Assembly (NCBI GenBank): GCA_045603745.1
Contig: JAZUMQ010000033.1
Coordinates: 1 to 19,282, forward strand
DNA length: 19,282 bases
DNA from: RGIG995 sp045603745
GTDB taxonomy: Bacteria > Bacillota > Clostridia > Oscillospirales > UBA644
Direction: 5' to 3'
Each line of letters opens with the position of its first letter. The stretch's first letter is position 1. Both the position numbers and the translations under genes were made by a program. Below are positions 1-7,338 of the stretch, in pieces. A model generated the notes under the pieces. That model was given only the letters and a program-made list of their open reading frames with translations. It made no database searches and was not told where the DNA came from.

Positions 1-80
1 AGCTGGCAATCTGGAAGGCAAAGCCCCCGGTTTCCGGGCAATATACAACGTTTTTTATTCACGTTTTCCAATTCTTAACT

Positions 81-131
81 AAAAACAACGAAGAACCTGC
101 TGTTGCATATTCGTAAACAGCAGGTTCTTCG
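81..131 (-). terminator. Intrinsic terminator of niaR
   Basis: A perfect 16-bp stem (arms 89-104 and 116-131, 11-nt loop 105-115) is followed on the minus strand by a T-rich tract (TTGTTTTT, from 88 down to 81). It lies 43 bp past the niaR stop codon, so it most likely ends niaR transcription. Confidence 0.75.
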
Positions 132-140
132 ACAGTCTGA

Positions 141-169
141 GACCGACAGTATTACCTGTCGGTCTTTTT
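141..169 (+). terminator. Intrinsic terminator, plus-strand direction
   Basis: A 9-bp perfect stem (GACCGACAG at 141-149, CTGTCGGTC at 156-164, 6-nt loop) is followed by five T on the plus strand at 165-169. It would stop transcription entering from the left of the window and protect niaR from antisense reading. The gene it serves is outside the window: positions 1-88 hold no convincing ORF, only a short CCCGG/CCGGG hairpin at 26-38. Confidence 0.65.
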
Positions 170-174
170 GCTTT

Positions 175-693
175 TTAATCGTGATCGATCAGAATCCCCA
201 AATCCAAAAGGGTCTGGCAGATGACCTCAAAAGACGATTCAGAATCAACGATAAGGGTATGGACATGAATTCCCGCCGTAAGATCAGACAAATGTGATGC
301 ACCTGAAAGTGCAGTTTTGCGAACGAAGTCATCTGCGTCCTTTCGAGAGGCAATAGAGAGATTGGCGGAAATTTGACCGTAAATGGAATGCTCCACCATC
401 ACGTCAAGGACTTTGCCGCCATGATCAACAATGGAGTAAAATTCATTGCGAACATCTTCTTTTTTATGACAACAAACGATCCTCTTTTGGATTCCGGTTT
501 CTTGCTCTCGTGCCAGAACATACCCTCGATGTTCTGCCCGAATCGGAGCACCGGAAGCCCGGAGCAACGCTACATCGGCAACAATGATCTGGCGGGTGAC
601 GGAACAAAGTTCCGCCAAACTCGAGGCACTGACCGGAGTCTTAGCCTGCTCCAATTCTGTAAGAATTTTAATTCTACGTTCTTCGCCATTCAT
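175..693 (-). CDS. niaR: NiaR-type niacin-responsive transcriptional repressor (HTH + 3H domain)
   Basis: A 172-residue protein with the two-domain layout of NiaR (YrxA). An N-terminal winged helix-turn-helix (about residues 6-60, HTH_11 type) is followed by a C-terminal 3H domain (about 73-170). H76, E84, H143 and H145 have the same spacing as the His/Glu/His/His metal ligands known in the family (TM1602), so the ligand-binding metal site looks intact. The family represses NAD synthesis and niacin uptake genes in response to nicotinic acid. The ATG at 693 is preceded by GAGG about 8 nt upstream. The gene is divergent from a nicotinamidase-like gene whose promoter lies in a large palindrome, which supports the role. 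Family membership is clear; the target gene is inferred. Confidence 0.9.
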   Translation of the reverse strand: MNGEERRIKILTELEQAKTPVSASSLAELCSVTRQIIVADVALLRASGAPIRAEHRGYVLAREQETGIQKRIVCCHKKEDVRNEFYSIVDHGGKVLDVMVEHSIYGQISANLSIASRKDADDFVRKTALSGASHLSDLTAGIHVHTLIVDSESSFEVICQTLLDLGILIDHD

Positions 694-765
694 AATTTGA
701 CCTCATTTTATCGTTTTATCCAAGAGAATGTGAAATAGGATTAGAACCTTTGTAAAAAATAAATA

Positions 766-794
766 TTGACTTTTTGCTTTATTAGGTGTATAAT
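766..794 (+). promoter_or_regulatory. Sigma-A promoter of the nicotinamidase-like gene
   Basis: TTGACT at 766-771, a 17-bp spacer, then a perfect TATAAT at 789-794. This gives a start site near 801, with the gene's ATG at 837. The -10 hexamer lies inside the left arm of the palindrome at 783-818, so a bound repressor would block RNA polymerase. Confidence 0.8.
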
Positions 795-818
795 CTGTAT
801 ATACATATTATACACCTA
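783..818. promoter_or_regulatory. 36-bp palindromic operator, probably for NiaR
   Basis: The arms TAGGTGTATAAT (783-794) and ATTATACACCTA (807-818) are perfect reverse complements. The 12 bp between them are also self-complementary except for one pair (795/806), so 17 of 18 pairs match around the centre at 800/801. It overlaps the -10 box and the predicted start site. A NiaR gene is next door, so NiaR is the obvious candidate binder; no experiment is visible here. Confidence 0.7.
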
Positions 819-836
819 CCTAAAGGAGACTTGAAA

Positions 837-1382
837 ATGATGAAAAAGTATGCCGTTTTAGTCGTTGATATGCTCAACGATTTCGTAACAGGTGCACTGA
901 AATGCGACAGAGGACTTGCCATCGTTCCAAAGACCAAAGAGCTACTTGAAGGTTGCCGAGAAAAGAATGTTCCCGTCATCTTCTGCAACGATGCTCACAT
1001 CAAGGACATTGACCACGAATTGAAACTGTGGGGAGACCATGCCATCGCAGGAACAAAGGGTGCAGAAGTAATCCCGGAGCTGAATCTTTGCGACAAAGAT
1101 TACGTCGTTCCTAAACGTCGGTACAGCGGATTTTTCCACACGGATCTGGATCTTCTTCTGAAGGAATTGGGAGTAAATACGGTAATCATGACCGGACTTC
1201 ACGCCCACATGTGCGTGCGTCACACGTCCGCCGACGCCTATCAATTAGGATATGACGTGGTGGTAGCAAAAGATGCGACCGATTCGTTCACGGAAGAAGA
1301 TTACAATTATGGTATCAAATATCTGAAAGATACCTACGGTGCAGAAATTTCCGACGTGGACAGTATCCTTAAGATGCTCTAA
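837..1382 (+). CDS. pncA: Nicotinamidase-like cysteine hydrolase (isochorismatase superfamily)
   Basis: A 181-residue protein with the isochorismatase-like fold. The catalytic triad is visible as D11 (VVDMLNDF), K93 and C126 (TGLHAHMCVRHT). The metal-binding residues expected of nicotinamidases are present as D52, H54 and H68 and match their spacing in archaeal nicotinamidase (D-x-H, then a third His). It probably deamidates nicotinamide to nicotinate in the cytoplasm for NAD salvage. The motif before the catalytic Cys has His where many nicotinamidases have Asp, so a related amidase is possible. The start at 837 (or 840, two ATGs in a row) follows AAAGGAG at 822-828. An upstream in-frame extension to 786 runs through the promoter palindrome and is not real. 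The neighbouring niaR and the operator support the NAD role. The gene symbol is tentative. Confidence 0.75.
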   Translation: MMKKYAVLVVDMLNDFVTGALKCDRGLAIVPKTKELLEGCREKNVPVIFCNDAHIKDIDHELKLWGDHAIAGTKGAEVIPELNLCDKDYVVPKRRYSGFFHTDLDLLLKELGVNTVIMTGLHAHMCVRHTSADAYQLGYDVVVAKDATDSFTEEDYNYGIKYLKDTYGAEISDVDSILKML

Positions 1383-1390
1383 GATGAGCA

Positions 1391-1421
1391 AATCCTTCGG
1401 AGTATTCCGGAGGATTTTTTT
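1391..1421 (+). terminator. Intrinsic terminator of the nicotinamidase-like gene
   Basis: An 11-bp stem with one G-U pair (1391-1401 with 1406-1416, loop GTAT) is followed by T at 1417-1421. It starts 8 bp after the stop codon. Confidence 0.85.
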
Positions 1422-1424
1422 GCA

Positions 1425-1463
1425 GAAAAAACGGTGTAACCTCAATCGAGATTACACCGTTTT
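1425..1463 (-). terminator. Intrinsic terminator of ftsZ / dcw operon
   Basis: A 12-bp perfect stem (1428-1439 with 1452-1463), with a further CTC/GAG pairing inside the loop, is followed on the minus strand by a T run read from 1430 down to 1425. It lies 11 bp beyond the ftsZ stop codon and ends the convergent dcw transcript. The plus-strand side also ends in TTTT, so it may act in both directions. Confidence 0.8.
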
Positions 1464-1474
1464 ATTGCGTTTAA

Positions 1475-2686
1475 TTATTTACCTTTGGTAATTTCGTTGA
1501 GCAGTTTCATGAAGTCTTCGTCGGAATCTCCTTCGGAAGATTCGGGAGCAGCAGCGCTGTTGTCGGTGACGGAGAATTCTTCAAAGAGGGCAGCGGTATC
1601 CACGGCGGGAACCTTTTCCGCAACGGGTTCGGCGGGAACGACGGGTTTGGTTACGGAGTCGTATGCCTTAAAAGAGTAACCGGCGTTGGAAAGATTTTTG
1701 GTTGCCTTTCCGGGAAGAGCAGCGTTTTGAGGTTCATCAAAGCCGGTGGCAATGATGGTGATGCGCAGTTCGTCTTCCAGTTCGTCGTCCAATTCCACAC
1801 CCCAGATGATGTTTGCATCGGGATCGGCTTCTTCGCGGATAATATCAGCGGCGCGGTAAATATCGTCCAAAGCAACTTCGGGATCTGCGGTGAAGTTGAT
1901 GATGATACCCTTCGCACCGGAAACGGAAGTTTCCAGCAAGGGAGAAACGATTGCCTTACGAGCGGCTTCTTCTGCCTTATCCTTGCCCTTCGCATTGGCA
2001 ACGCACATATGAGCGTAGCCCGCGTCCTTCATGATGGCACAAACGTCGGCGAAGTCCAAATTCAGAATTCCGCGTCCCTGAATCAGGTCGGAAATCGACT
2101 GAACGCCCTGCTTGAGAACGCTATCCGCCATAGCGAAAGCGTTAACCAAGGAAATGCGATCATCGGCAACGTACTTGAGGCGTTCGTTGGGGATTACGAT
2201 GAGAGAGTCCACGTGACTGCGGAGATCTTCGATTCCCTTTTCGGCGCGCTTCATTTTCAAATTTCCTTCAAAACCGAAGGGTTTGGTCACAACGCCAACG
2301 GTCAAAAGACCCATTTCTTTGGCGATCTCTGCAACCAGGGGAGCTGCACCGGTTCCGGTACCGCCGCCCATACCGGCAGTGATAAAGACCATTTCGCCGC
2401 CCTTCAGGGATTCGGAGATCTGTTCCCGGCTGTCGTCGGCAGCACGGCGACCTACTTCGGGGTTCGCACCGGCACCGCGGCCGTTGGTCACTTTCTGACC
2501 GAGAAGGATCTTGTTGGACGCCAAGGAATCTTCCAGATCCTGGGCATCTGTGTTTGCGACGACAAAGTCGACGCTCTTGACGTCATCTTGAATCATGCGG
2601 TTTACTGCGTTTCCGCCGCCGCCACCGACACCGATGACCTTGATGGATACCAATGCTTCGGGTTCCTCAATGCTTCTGAAAGCCAT
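1475..2686 (-). CDS. ftsZ: Cell division GTPase FtsZ
   Basis: A 403-residue tubulin-like GTPase that forms the division ring. The glycine-rich nucleotide loop is at 20-30, the tubulin signature GGGTGTG at 107-113, and the T7 catalytic loop N209-L-D-F-A-D214 is intact. The globular domain ends near residue 317. A roughly 70-residue Pro/Glu/Ala-rich linker follows, then an acidic tail ending EDFMKLLNEITKGK. This does not resemble the usual C-terminal peptide (D-I/L-x-I/V-P-x-F-L-R), which binds FtsA, SepF or ZapA-type partners. It is the last gene of the dcw operon and has its own promoter 64 bp upstream. The ATG at 2686 follows AAAGGAAG. Function is certain; the partner protein for the odd tail is unknown. 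Confidence 0.98.
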   Translation of the reverse strand: MAFRSIEEPEALVSIKVIGVGGGGGNAVNRMIQDDVKSVDFVVANTDAQDLEDSLASNKILLGQKVTNGRGAGANPEVGRRAADDSREQISESLKGGEMVFITAGMGGGTGTGAAPLVAEIAKEMGLLTVGVVTKPFGFEGNLKMKRAEKGIEDLRSHVDSLIVIPNERLKYVADDRISLVNAFAMADSVLKQGVQSISDLIQGRGILNLDFADVCAIMKDAGYAHMCVANAKGKDKAEEAARKAIVSPLLETSVSGAKGIIINFTADPEVALDDIYRAADIIREEADPDANIIWGVELDDELEDELRITIIATGFDEPQNAALPGKATKNLSNAGYSFKAYDSVTKPVVPAEPVAEKVPAVDTAALFEEFSVTDNSAAAPESSEGDSDEDFMKLLNEITKGK

Positions 2687-2750
2687 ATCTCATTACTTCC
2701 TTTCGATGGTTCATTTTCTTCTCTGTGATGTATCGCGTATATTTATATCT

Positions 2751-2759
2751 ATTATATCA
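2751..2759 (-). promoter_or_regulatory. Extended -10 promoter of ftsZ
   Basis: On the minus strand TGATATAAT reads from 2759 to 2751, a perfect extended -10 element (TGn-TATAAT). No good -35 is seen at 16-18 bp, which is normal for this class. The start site would be near 2744, giving a leader of about 58 nt before the ftsZ ATG. It would let ftsZ be expressed above the rest of the operon. Confidence 0.65.
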
Positions 2760-2828
2760 CAGTTTTAAGCAAAAGAAAAGTTGTTAAAGTGTCTTTTTTT
2801 TGATTTTATTCCGAACATTTTACGAATT

Positions 2829-3656
2829 TTAGCCATTCGTGTCGTTTGAGGCAGAATTTTTCGGTTCAGATTCGGAATCGTCGGTAGAATCCGCAGGGAC
2901 ATCAAGACGGGAATAACGCCCCTCCGCAGGGTTGCGAACCCGGATCTCAGCAGGGACGGTCACGTCGTTTTCGTTGAGAATTTTAACCAACATATTCATC
3001 TTGGAATCAAAATCCTGAGAGTTTCCGAGGTGTACAGAGATCACGTCGTAAATTTGGAGAGAAAGATTATATTTTTTGGAAAGATCAATCTTCGACGTAT
3101 GCTTGTCCAATCCGCGTTTGGCAAGTTCCGTAAGCAGCTCTCGAACGATAGAAACTTGAATATTTTCATTTTCATTTAAGGGGTAACCGACCGTATAAGA
3201 AACCACGTCCATACCGTCGACAAAAAGAACCCCGTCGGGAATTCGGTCGACAACTTCCAAAACTTTAAAATCCCGGTCGATCAAAAGAACTTCGGTTTCG
3301 GTTCTCAGGGCAAAGGTAACTTCTGCGGGGGTGAGGACAATTTCAAGATCGCTGGGGAGTTTGTAATTGATGTCCGCAGATTTCACATAAGGGCAAGATA
3401 CTGCAATCTCTTCCGCCAATTTATTCCGATCCACGGAGAATAAACTATCTCCCACCGAGAAGGTAAAATGCTTGGAAATATCCAAGGAAGAATAGACGGT
3501 GGGATTCAAGACGACAACGGTATTGATTCGGGTCAACAAGGACAGAGCCGCAACGAAAACCAAGGCAATTAAAGGAGAGATCGCCAAAATGCGCAGGGTG
3601 CGTTTTTTCCGGCGGCGGCGTTGTTTTTCCCGGAGTTTTTCCATTTCGCTTTTCAT
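2829..3656 (-). CDS. ftsQ: Cell division protein FtsQ/DivIB (POTRA domain)
   Basis: A 275-residue bitopic membrane protein. It has a very basic cytoplasmic N-terminus (residues 7-20, RRRRKKR), one membrane segment at about 22-41, a POTRA domain at about 43-115 and a beta domain to about 245. The C-terminal tail is acidic and Ser-rich (ends DSESEPKNSASNDTNG), as in many DivIB proteins. It links the FtsL/DivIC pair to the septal synthase on the outer face of the membrane. The ATG at 3656 follows AAAGGA with good spacing, 33 bp after murA. Sequence conservation in this family is low, so the call rests on domain order and location between murA and ftsZ. Confidence 0.85.
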   Translation of the reverse strand: MKSEMEKLREKQRRRRKKRTLRILAISPLIALVFVAALSLLTRINTVVVLNPTVYSSLDISKHFTFSVGDSLFSVDRNKLAEEIAVSCPYVKSADINYKLPSDLEIVLTPAEVTFALRTETEVLLIDRDFKVLEVVDRIPDGVLFVDGMDVVSYTVGYPLNENENIQVSIVRELLTELAKRGLDKHTSKIDLSKKYNLSLQIYDVISVHLGNSQDFDSKMNMLVKILNENDVTVPAEIRVRNPAEGRYSRLDVPADSTDDSESEPKNSASNDTNG

Positions 3657-3689
3657 GGCTTGTCCTTTCTCCCCCGATAGGTGCGGGGG

Positions 3690-4937
3690 TCAAATTCGCT
3701 GAATATTTGCGCCTAATTGAGACAGAAGGAATTCCGGGCGCTCGTATCCGCGGTCGATGTGATAAATATCAGAAATTTCGGTAACGCCTTCGGCGGCGAG
3801 CGCGGCGATCATTAACGCGGCTCCGCCTCTCAGGTCGGTCGCTTGAACGGGCGCACCTTTCAGATGCTTCACCCCTTCCACGACGGCGACTCTGCCTTCG
3901 GGGGTAATATTCGCGCCCATGCGTTGCAGTTCGGCAATATGTTTATATCGGTTTTCAAAAATGGTTTCGACAAATACGGTACTGCCCTTTGCCACACACA
4001 TCAACCCCATAAAAGGAGCTTGCGCATCGGTGGGGAATCCGGGATAGGGCATGGTACGGATTCGCCGGGCAGATTTGAGAGAATCACAGGAGATTCTCAG
4101 CAGGTCTCCCCTTTCCTCGATCTCACAACCCGCTTGCCGAAGCGCTGAAAGAAGGGCGGCGTTATGGCGGGGGCAAGTGGCACGCAAAAGAGCGTTTCCG
4201 CGAGTCGCGGCGACGGCGCAAAGATACGTGGCGGTGACGATGCGATCGGGAATCACTTTATGACGGCAACCCTTCAAAGAATCGACGCCGTGAATGACAA
4301 TGGTACTGGAACCGGCACCCCGAATGGAAGCACCCATTTCGTTGAGAAAATTCTGAAGATCCTCGATCTCAGGTTCTCTTGCGGCATTGGTAATAACGGT
4401 GGTTCCCTTTGCCCGGACGGCGGCAAGCATAATATTTTCTGTCGCGCCGACACTGGGAAATGCCAACGGAATCTCACACCCTCGAAGGGATTGACCGTTA
4501 CAAAACAGGCTTCCGAATTCTTCCTGAATGGTCACGCCCATTTTTTCCAAAGCGGCAAGGTGGAGATCGATGGGACGAGGTCCCAATTCACAACCGCCGG
4601 GGAAAGAGATAACGGCTTTTCCGTGGCGGGATAACAAAGCTCCCAAAAATATGACGGAAGACCGCATTTTTCGCATCAAAGCGTCGGGGATCTCATAATC
4701 AATGACATTGCGACAATCCACCCAAACGGTATTTCCACGATGCTTGACCTGAGCGCCCAAAGTTCGGAGGATTTCCAACGCCGTATGAGTATCGCTGATG
4801 TCGGGACAATTTTCAATGACGCATTCTCCGTCGGCGGTCAAGGTCGCCGCCATAATCGGCAAAATGCTGTTTTTTGCACCTTGAATATCAATTACTCCGC
4901 AAAGGGAATTCCCTCCCTCAATCCGGAACTTCGGCAT
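3690..4937 (-). CDS. murA: UDP-N-acetylglucosamine 1-carboxyvinyltransferase MurA
   Basis: A 415-residue enolpyruvyl transferase that makes the first committed step of peptidoglycan synthesis, transferring enolpyruvate from PEP to UDP-GlcNAc. Family residues are in place: K22-N23, the loop cysteine C116 in GGCELGPRP (target of fosfomycin), catalytic D304 in GFPTD, R370 and R396. Cys at the loop position, rather than Asp, predicts a fosfomycin-sensitive enzyme. Length is typical. The start at 4937 has AGGGG upstream. It sits between murG and ftsQ, a position occupied in many other Firmicutes by murB. Firmicutes often carry two MurA paralogues, so a second copy may exist elsewhere. Confidence 0.97.
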   Translation of the reverse strand: MPKFRIEGGNSLCGVIDIQGAKNSILPIMAATLTADGECVIENCPDISDTHTALEILRTLGAQVKHRGNTVWVDCRNVIDYEIPDALMRKMRSSVIFLGALLSRHGKAVISFPGGCELGPRPIDLHLAALEKMGVTIQEEFGSLFCNGQSLRGCEIPLAFPSVGATENIMLAAVRAKGTTVITNAAREPEIEDLQNFLNEMGASIRGAGSSTIVIHGVDSLKGCRHKVIPDRIVTATYLCAVAATRGNALLRATCPRHNAALLSALRQAGCEIEERGDLLRISCDSLKSARRIRTMPYPGFPTDAQAPFMGLMCVAKGSTVFVETIFENRYKHIAELQRMGANITPEGRVAVVEGVKHLKGAPVQATDLRGGAALMIAALAAEGVTEISDIYHIDRGYERPEFLLSQLGANIQRI

Positions 4938-5001
4938 AATATGTACCCCTTTTTTTCGGAATTCATTCCATCTTATGCCGAGGGAGAGAAAAGGTGAAAA
5001 T

Positions 5002-6111
5002 TTACTTTAACAAAGCCTCCACTTCATCGCAGATCCGTGCCGTTGCCGCAGGGTGGGCAAGGGTGCGGGTGGCTCGTTCCATATCACAGAGCCGTCCCCG
5101 ATCAAAGACCAGATCACAAAGGGTGGCATACAAAACTTCGCCGGAAAGTTCCGATTCTTCCAAAAGAACGGCAGCGCCGACGTCAGAATAGGCTTTTGCA
5201 TTGAAGAACTGATGGTTTTCAGTGACGTTGGGAGAAGGGATAAGGATCGACGGCTTCCCCAAAGCGGCAAGTTCCGTCAAGGTCATAGCTCCGGAGCGGG
5301 CAATGACAAGATCTGCCGCCGCCATACGCAGGGGCATATCATAGATATATTCTTGCACCTGAATCCGAGGACAGGAAGCAATCACGTCTTTCAGTGCGTC
5401 GCAGACGTAAGCATAGTCTCTTGCGGCACCGTGATAAAGGGTCATGGCGTTTTCGGGGGCGGCAAGGCGAGCAAGTTCGATAAAAGTATCGTTGACTCGA
5501 CGGGCACCGAGGCTTCCGCCGTAAGATAAAACGTATGCCTCGTCGGGAGAAATTCCCAATTTCCGGCGGGCTTCTTCTTTGGTGATTTTAAGAAATTCTT
5601 CTTTTACCGGATTTCCGATTACGCTACATTTTTCCGGATCGCACTTGATGGGGTGCGCCAAGGGAAAACTAAGCAAAACCCGATCTACTTTGGGGGCAAG
5701 CATTTTCGTGGTAACGCCGGCAAAGGCGTTTTGTTCGTGAATCAGCGTTCGGAATTTCATTCGCGCCGCTTCGGATACCACAGGGGCACTGACGTATCCG
5801 CCGGTACCGATAACAACATCGGGTTGAAATTCCCGAAGGACTTCTCGGACGTTGCGGCGAGCGGTAAGATATTTGGAGACCGAGGAAAAATTATGCTTTA
5901 ATGCGGCAGGAGAAAAACTCCGGCGAAGACCGGAGACTTCGATGGTCTTAAAATTATATCCCGCCCGGGGAACCAAATCCGCTTCCAGGTGGTTGGGAGT
6001 TCCCATAAAAAGAAATTCCGCATCGGGGTGTCGACGGCGCAATTCCCCCGCAATAGCAAGAGCAGGGTTGATATGTCCGGAAGTTCCTCCACAAGCAAAA
6101 AGAAATTTCAT
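5002..6111 (-). CDS. murG: Lipid II synthase MurG (UDP-GlcNAc transferase)
   Basis: A 369-residue GT-B glycosyltransferase that adds GlcNAc to lipid I at the inner face of the membrane to give lipid II. The N-terminal glycine-rich loop GGTSGHINPALA (8-19), HEQNA (125-129), the second glycine loop GGSLGA (198-203), the nucleotide-sugar site around ARSGAMTLTE (271-280) and ENHQFFNAK (298-306) are all present in order. Length is typical. The ATG at 6111 has GAGG about 10 nt upstream and lies 27 bp after the ftsW stop codon. A 64-bp gap without a clear promoter or terminator separates it from murA. Confidence 0.97.
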   Translation of the reverse strand: MKFLFACGGTSGHINPALAIAGELRRRHPDAEFLFMGTPNHLEADLVPRAGYNFKTIEVSGLRRSFSPAALKHNFSSVSKYLTARRNVREVLREFQPDVVIGTGGYVSAPVVSEAARMKFRTLIHEQNAFAGVTTKMLAPKVDRVLLSFPLAHPIKCDPEKCSVIGNPVKEEFLKITKEEARRKLGISPDEAYVLSYGGSLGARRVNDTFIELARLAAPENAMTLYHGAARDYAYVCDALKDVIASCPRIQVQEYIYDMPLRMAAADLVIARSGAMTLTELAALGKPSILIPSPNVTENHQFFNAKAYSDVGAAVLLEESELSGEVLYATLCDLVFDRGRLCDMERATRTLAHPAATARICDEVEALLK

Positions 6112-6138
6112 AAATTACGCCTCATTTCCGGAGGAGAT

Positions 6139-7302
6139 TCAACGTCTCATTCCGTTATTTTTACTATCCTCTTTGATGGGAGCGTCCTTTTCCAAAGACG
6201 CATACCTTGAAATCTGAAGAACGATGCCCATCTCTCCTAATAAAACAACCAGTGCCGTTCCTCCGTAACTGAAGAAAGGAAGGGAAATCCCGGTGACCGG
6301 GAACGCCCCGGAAACAACGGCAATGTTAAAGATGGTCTGCACCGCAAGGCGGGAGATGATCCCGACGACGATGAGGGAAGAAAATTTGTCGGGGGCTTTC
6401 GACGCGATATAGAATCCCCGAGCAATAACAAAGGCGAAAATACCCAAAACCAAAAGGGCGGCGATCCAGCCCATTTCTTCGCAGAAGACCGAAAAAATAA
6501 AGTCGTTTTGCGGTTCGGGAAGGTACAGATATTTCTGTCGGCTGTTGCCGTAACCAAGTCCGGTCAGACCACCGGAACCAATGGCATAGAGAGATTGCAA
6601 CGCCTGATAGCCGTCTCCGGTGGGATCCAACTCGGGGTGCAACCAATATTCGATGCGCTTTTGCATATATTCTTCGCTGAAATAAAGCGCTACGGCACCG
6701 GCGGCACAAACCAATCCGATGGGGACTAAGTGCAGAAAATTGGCACCGGCGGCAATGATCATCATAATGCCGATAGACGCCACCAAAATCGCGCCGGAAA
6801 GGTGGGGTTCAATACCGACCAAAAGGGCACAAACACCGAAGATCACACCGGGAAACACGATGCCTCGCCAGAAATTACGGATCCGAAGTTTGGGATTGGA
6901 CAGATACGCCGCAAGCAAAATAATAACCGCGACTTTGGCAAATTCCGAAGGTTGGAACTGAAACGAACCGACATAGAGCCAACGCTTTTCGGTATCGTTA
7001 CTCAAAAACAGAACCGCACCGAGCAAAACGACGCAAACGCCGTAAAAAATGAGGGAAATCTTTTTATAAAACTTGTAAGGAATCCAAGAGAGCACCGTCA
7101 TTCCCACAAGCCCGATGGCGGCAAAAATGCCCTGTCGAGAGATGTAATAATAGCTGTTTCCGGTTTTTTGCAGAGCCTTGGCATAACCGGCAGAATACAA
7201 CGTTGCAAGACCAATTGCCAAAAGAAGCAGAACACCGACGAGGAACGGAAGATCCACGCTGGTTAACCGTTTGGCGCGGGAAGAGAGAAAACCCTTTTTC
7301 AT
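6139..7302 (-). CDS. ftsW: SEDS peptidoglycan polymerase FtsW/SpoVE type
   Basis: A 387-residue polytopic membrane protein of the SEDS family, with about ten hydrophobic segments beginning near residue 20. Family motifs are RWLYVG (107-112), QPSEFAK (117-123), the LPEPQNDFIF stretch with the conserved catalytic Asp at 267, and a C-terminal YGGTALV segment. SEDS proteins polymerise lipid II together with a class B PBP, and that PBP is encoded upstream in the same operon. FtsW, RodA and SpoVE are close in sequence; the position between mraY and murG favours FtsW or SpoVE. A strong AAAGGAG precedes the ATG at 7302. Confidence 0.9.
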   Translation of the reverse strand: MKKGFLSSRAKRLTSVDLPFLVGVLLLLAIGLATLYSAGYAKALQKTGNSYYYISRQGIFAAIGLVGMTVLSWIPYKFYKKISLIFYGVCVVLLGAVLFLSNDTEKRWLYVGSFQFQPSEFAKVAVIILLAAYLSNPKLRIRNFWRGIVFPGVIFGVCALLVGIEPHLSGAILVASIGIMMIIAAGANFLHLVPIGLVCAAGAVALYFSEEYMQKRIEYWLHPELDPTGDGYQALQSLYAIGSGGLTGLGYGNSRQKYLYLPEPQNDFIFSVFCEEMGWIAALLVLGIFAFVIARGFYIASKAPDKFSSLIVVGIISRLAVQTIFNIAVVSGAFPVTGISLPFFSYGGTALVVLLGEMGIVLQISRYASLEKDAPIKEDSKNNGMRR

Positions 7303-7338
7303 GCCAATACTCCTTTCAAATAAGTTCGGAACTCCTAA

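Noticed and set aside
26..38. Short CCCGG/CCGGG hairpin near the left edge as a terminator
   Set aside because: 5-bp stem only, and the T run follows 12 nt later; not a standard terminator, and no gene is visible before it.
786..836. 17-residue N-terminal extension of the nicotinamidase-like ORF
   Set aside because: It runs through the palindrome and predicted transcript start; a good ribosome binding site precedes the ATG at 837.
1727..2728. 333-residue plus-strand ORF opposite ftsZ
   Set aside because: Antisense shadow of a highly conserved gene; the translation shows no recognisable domain.
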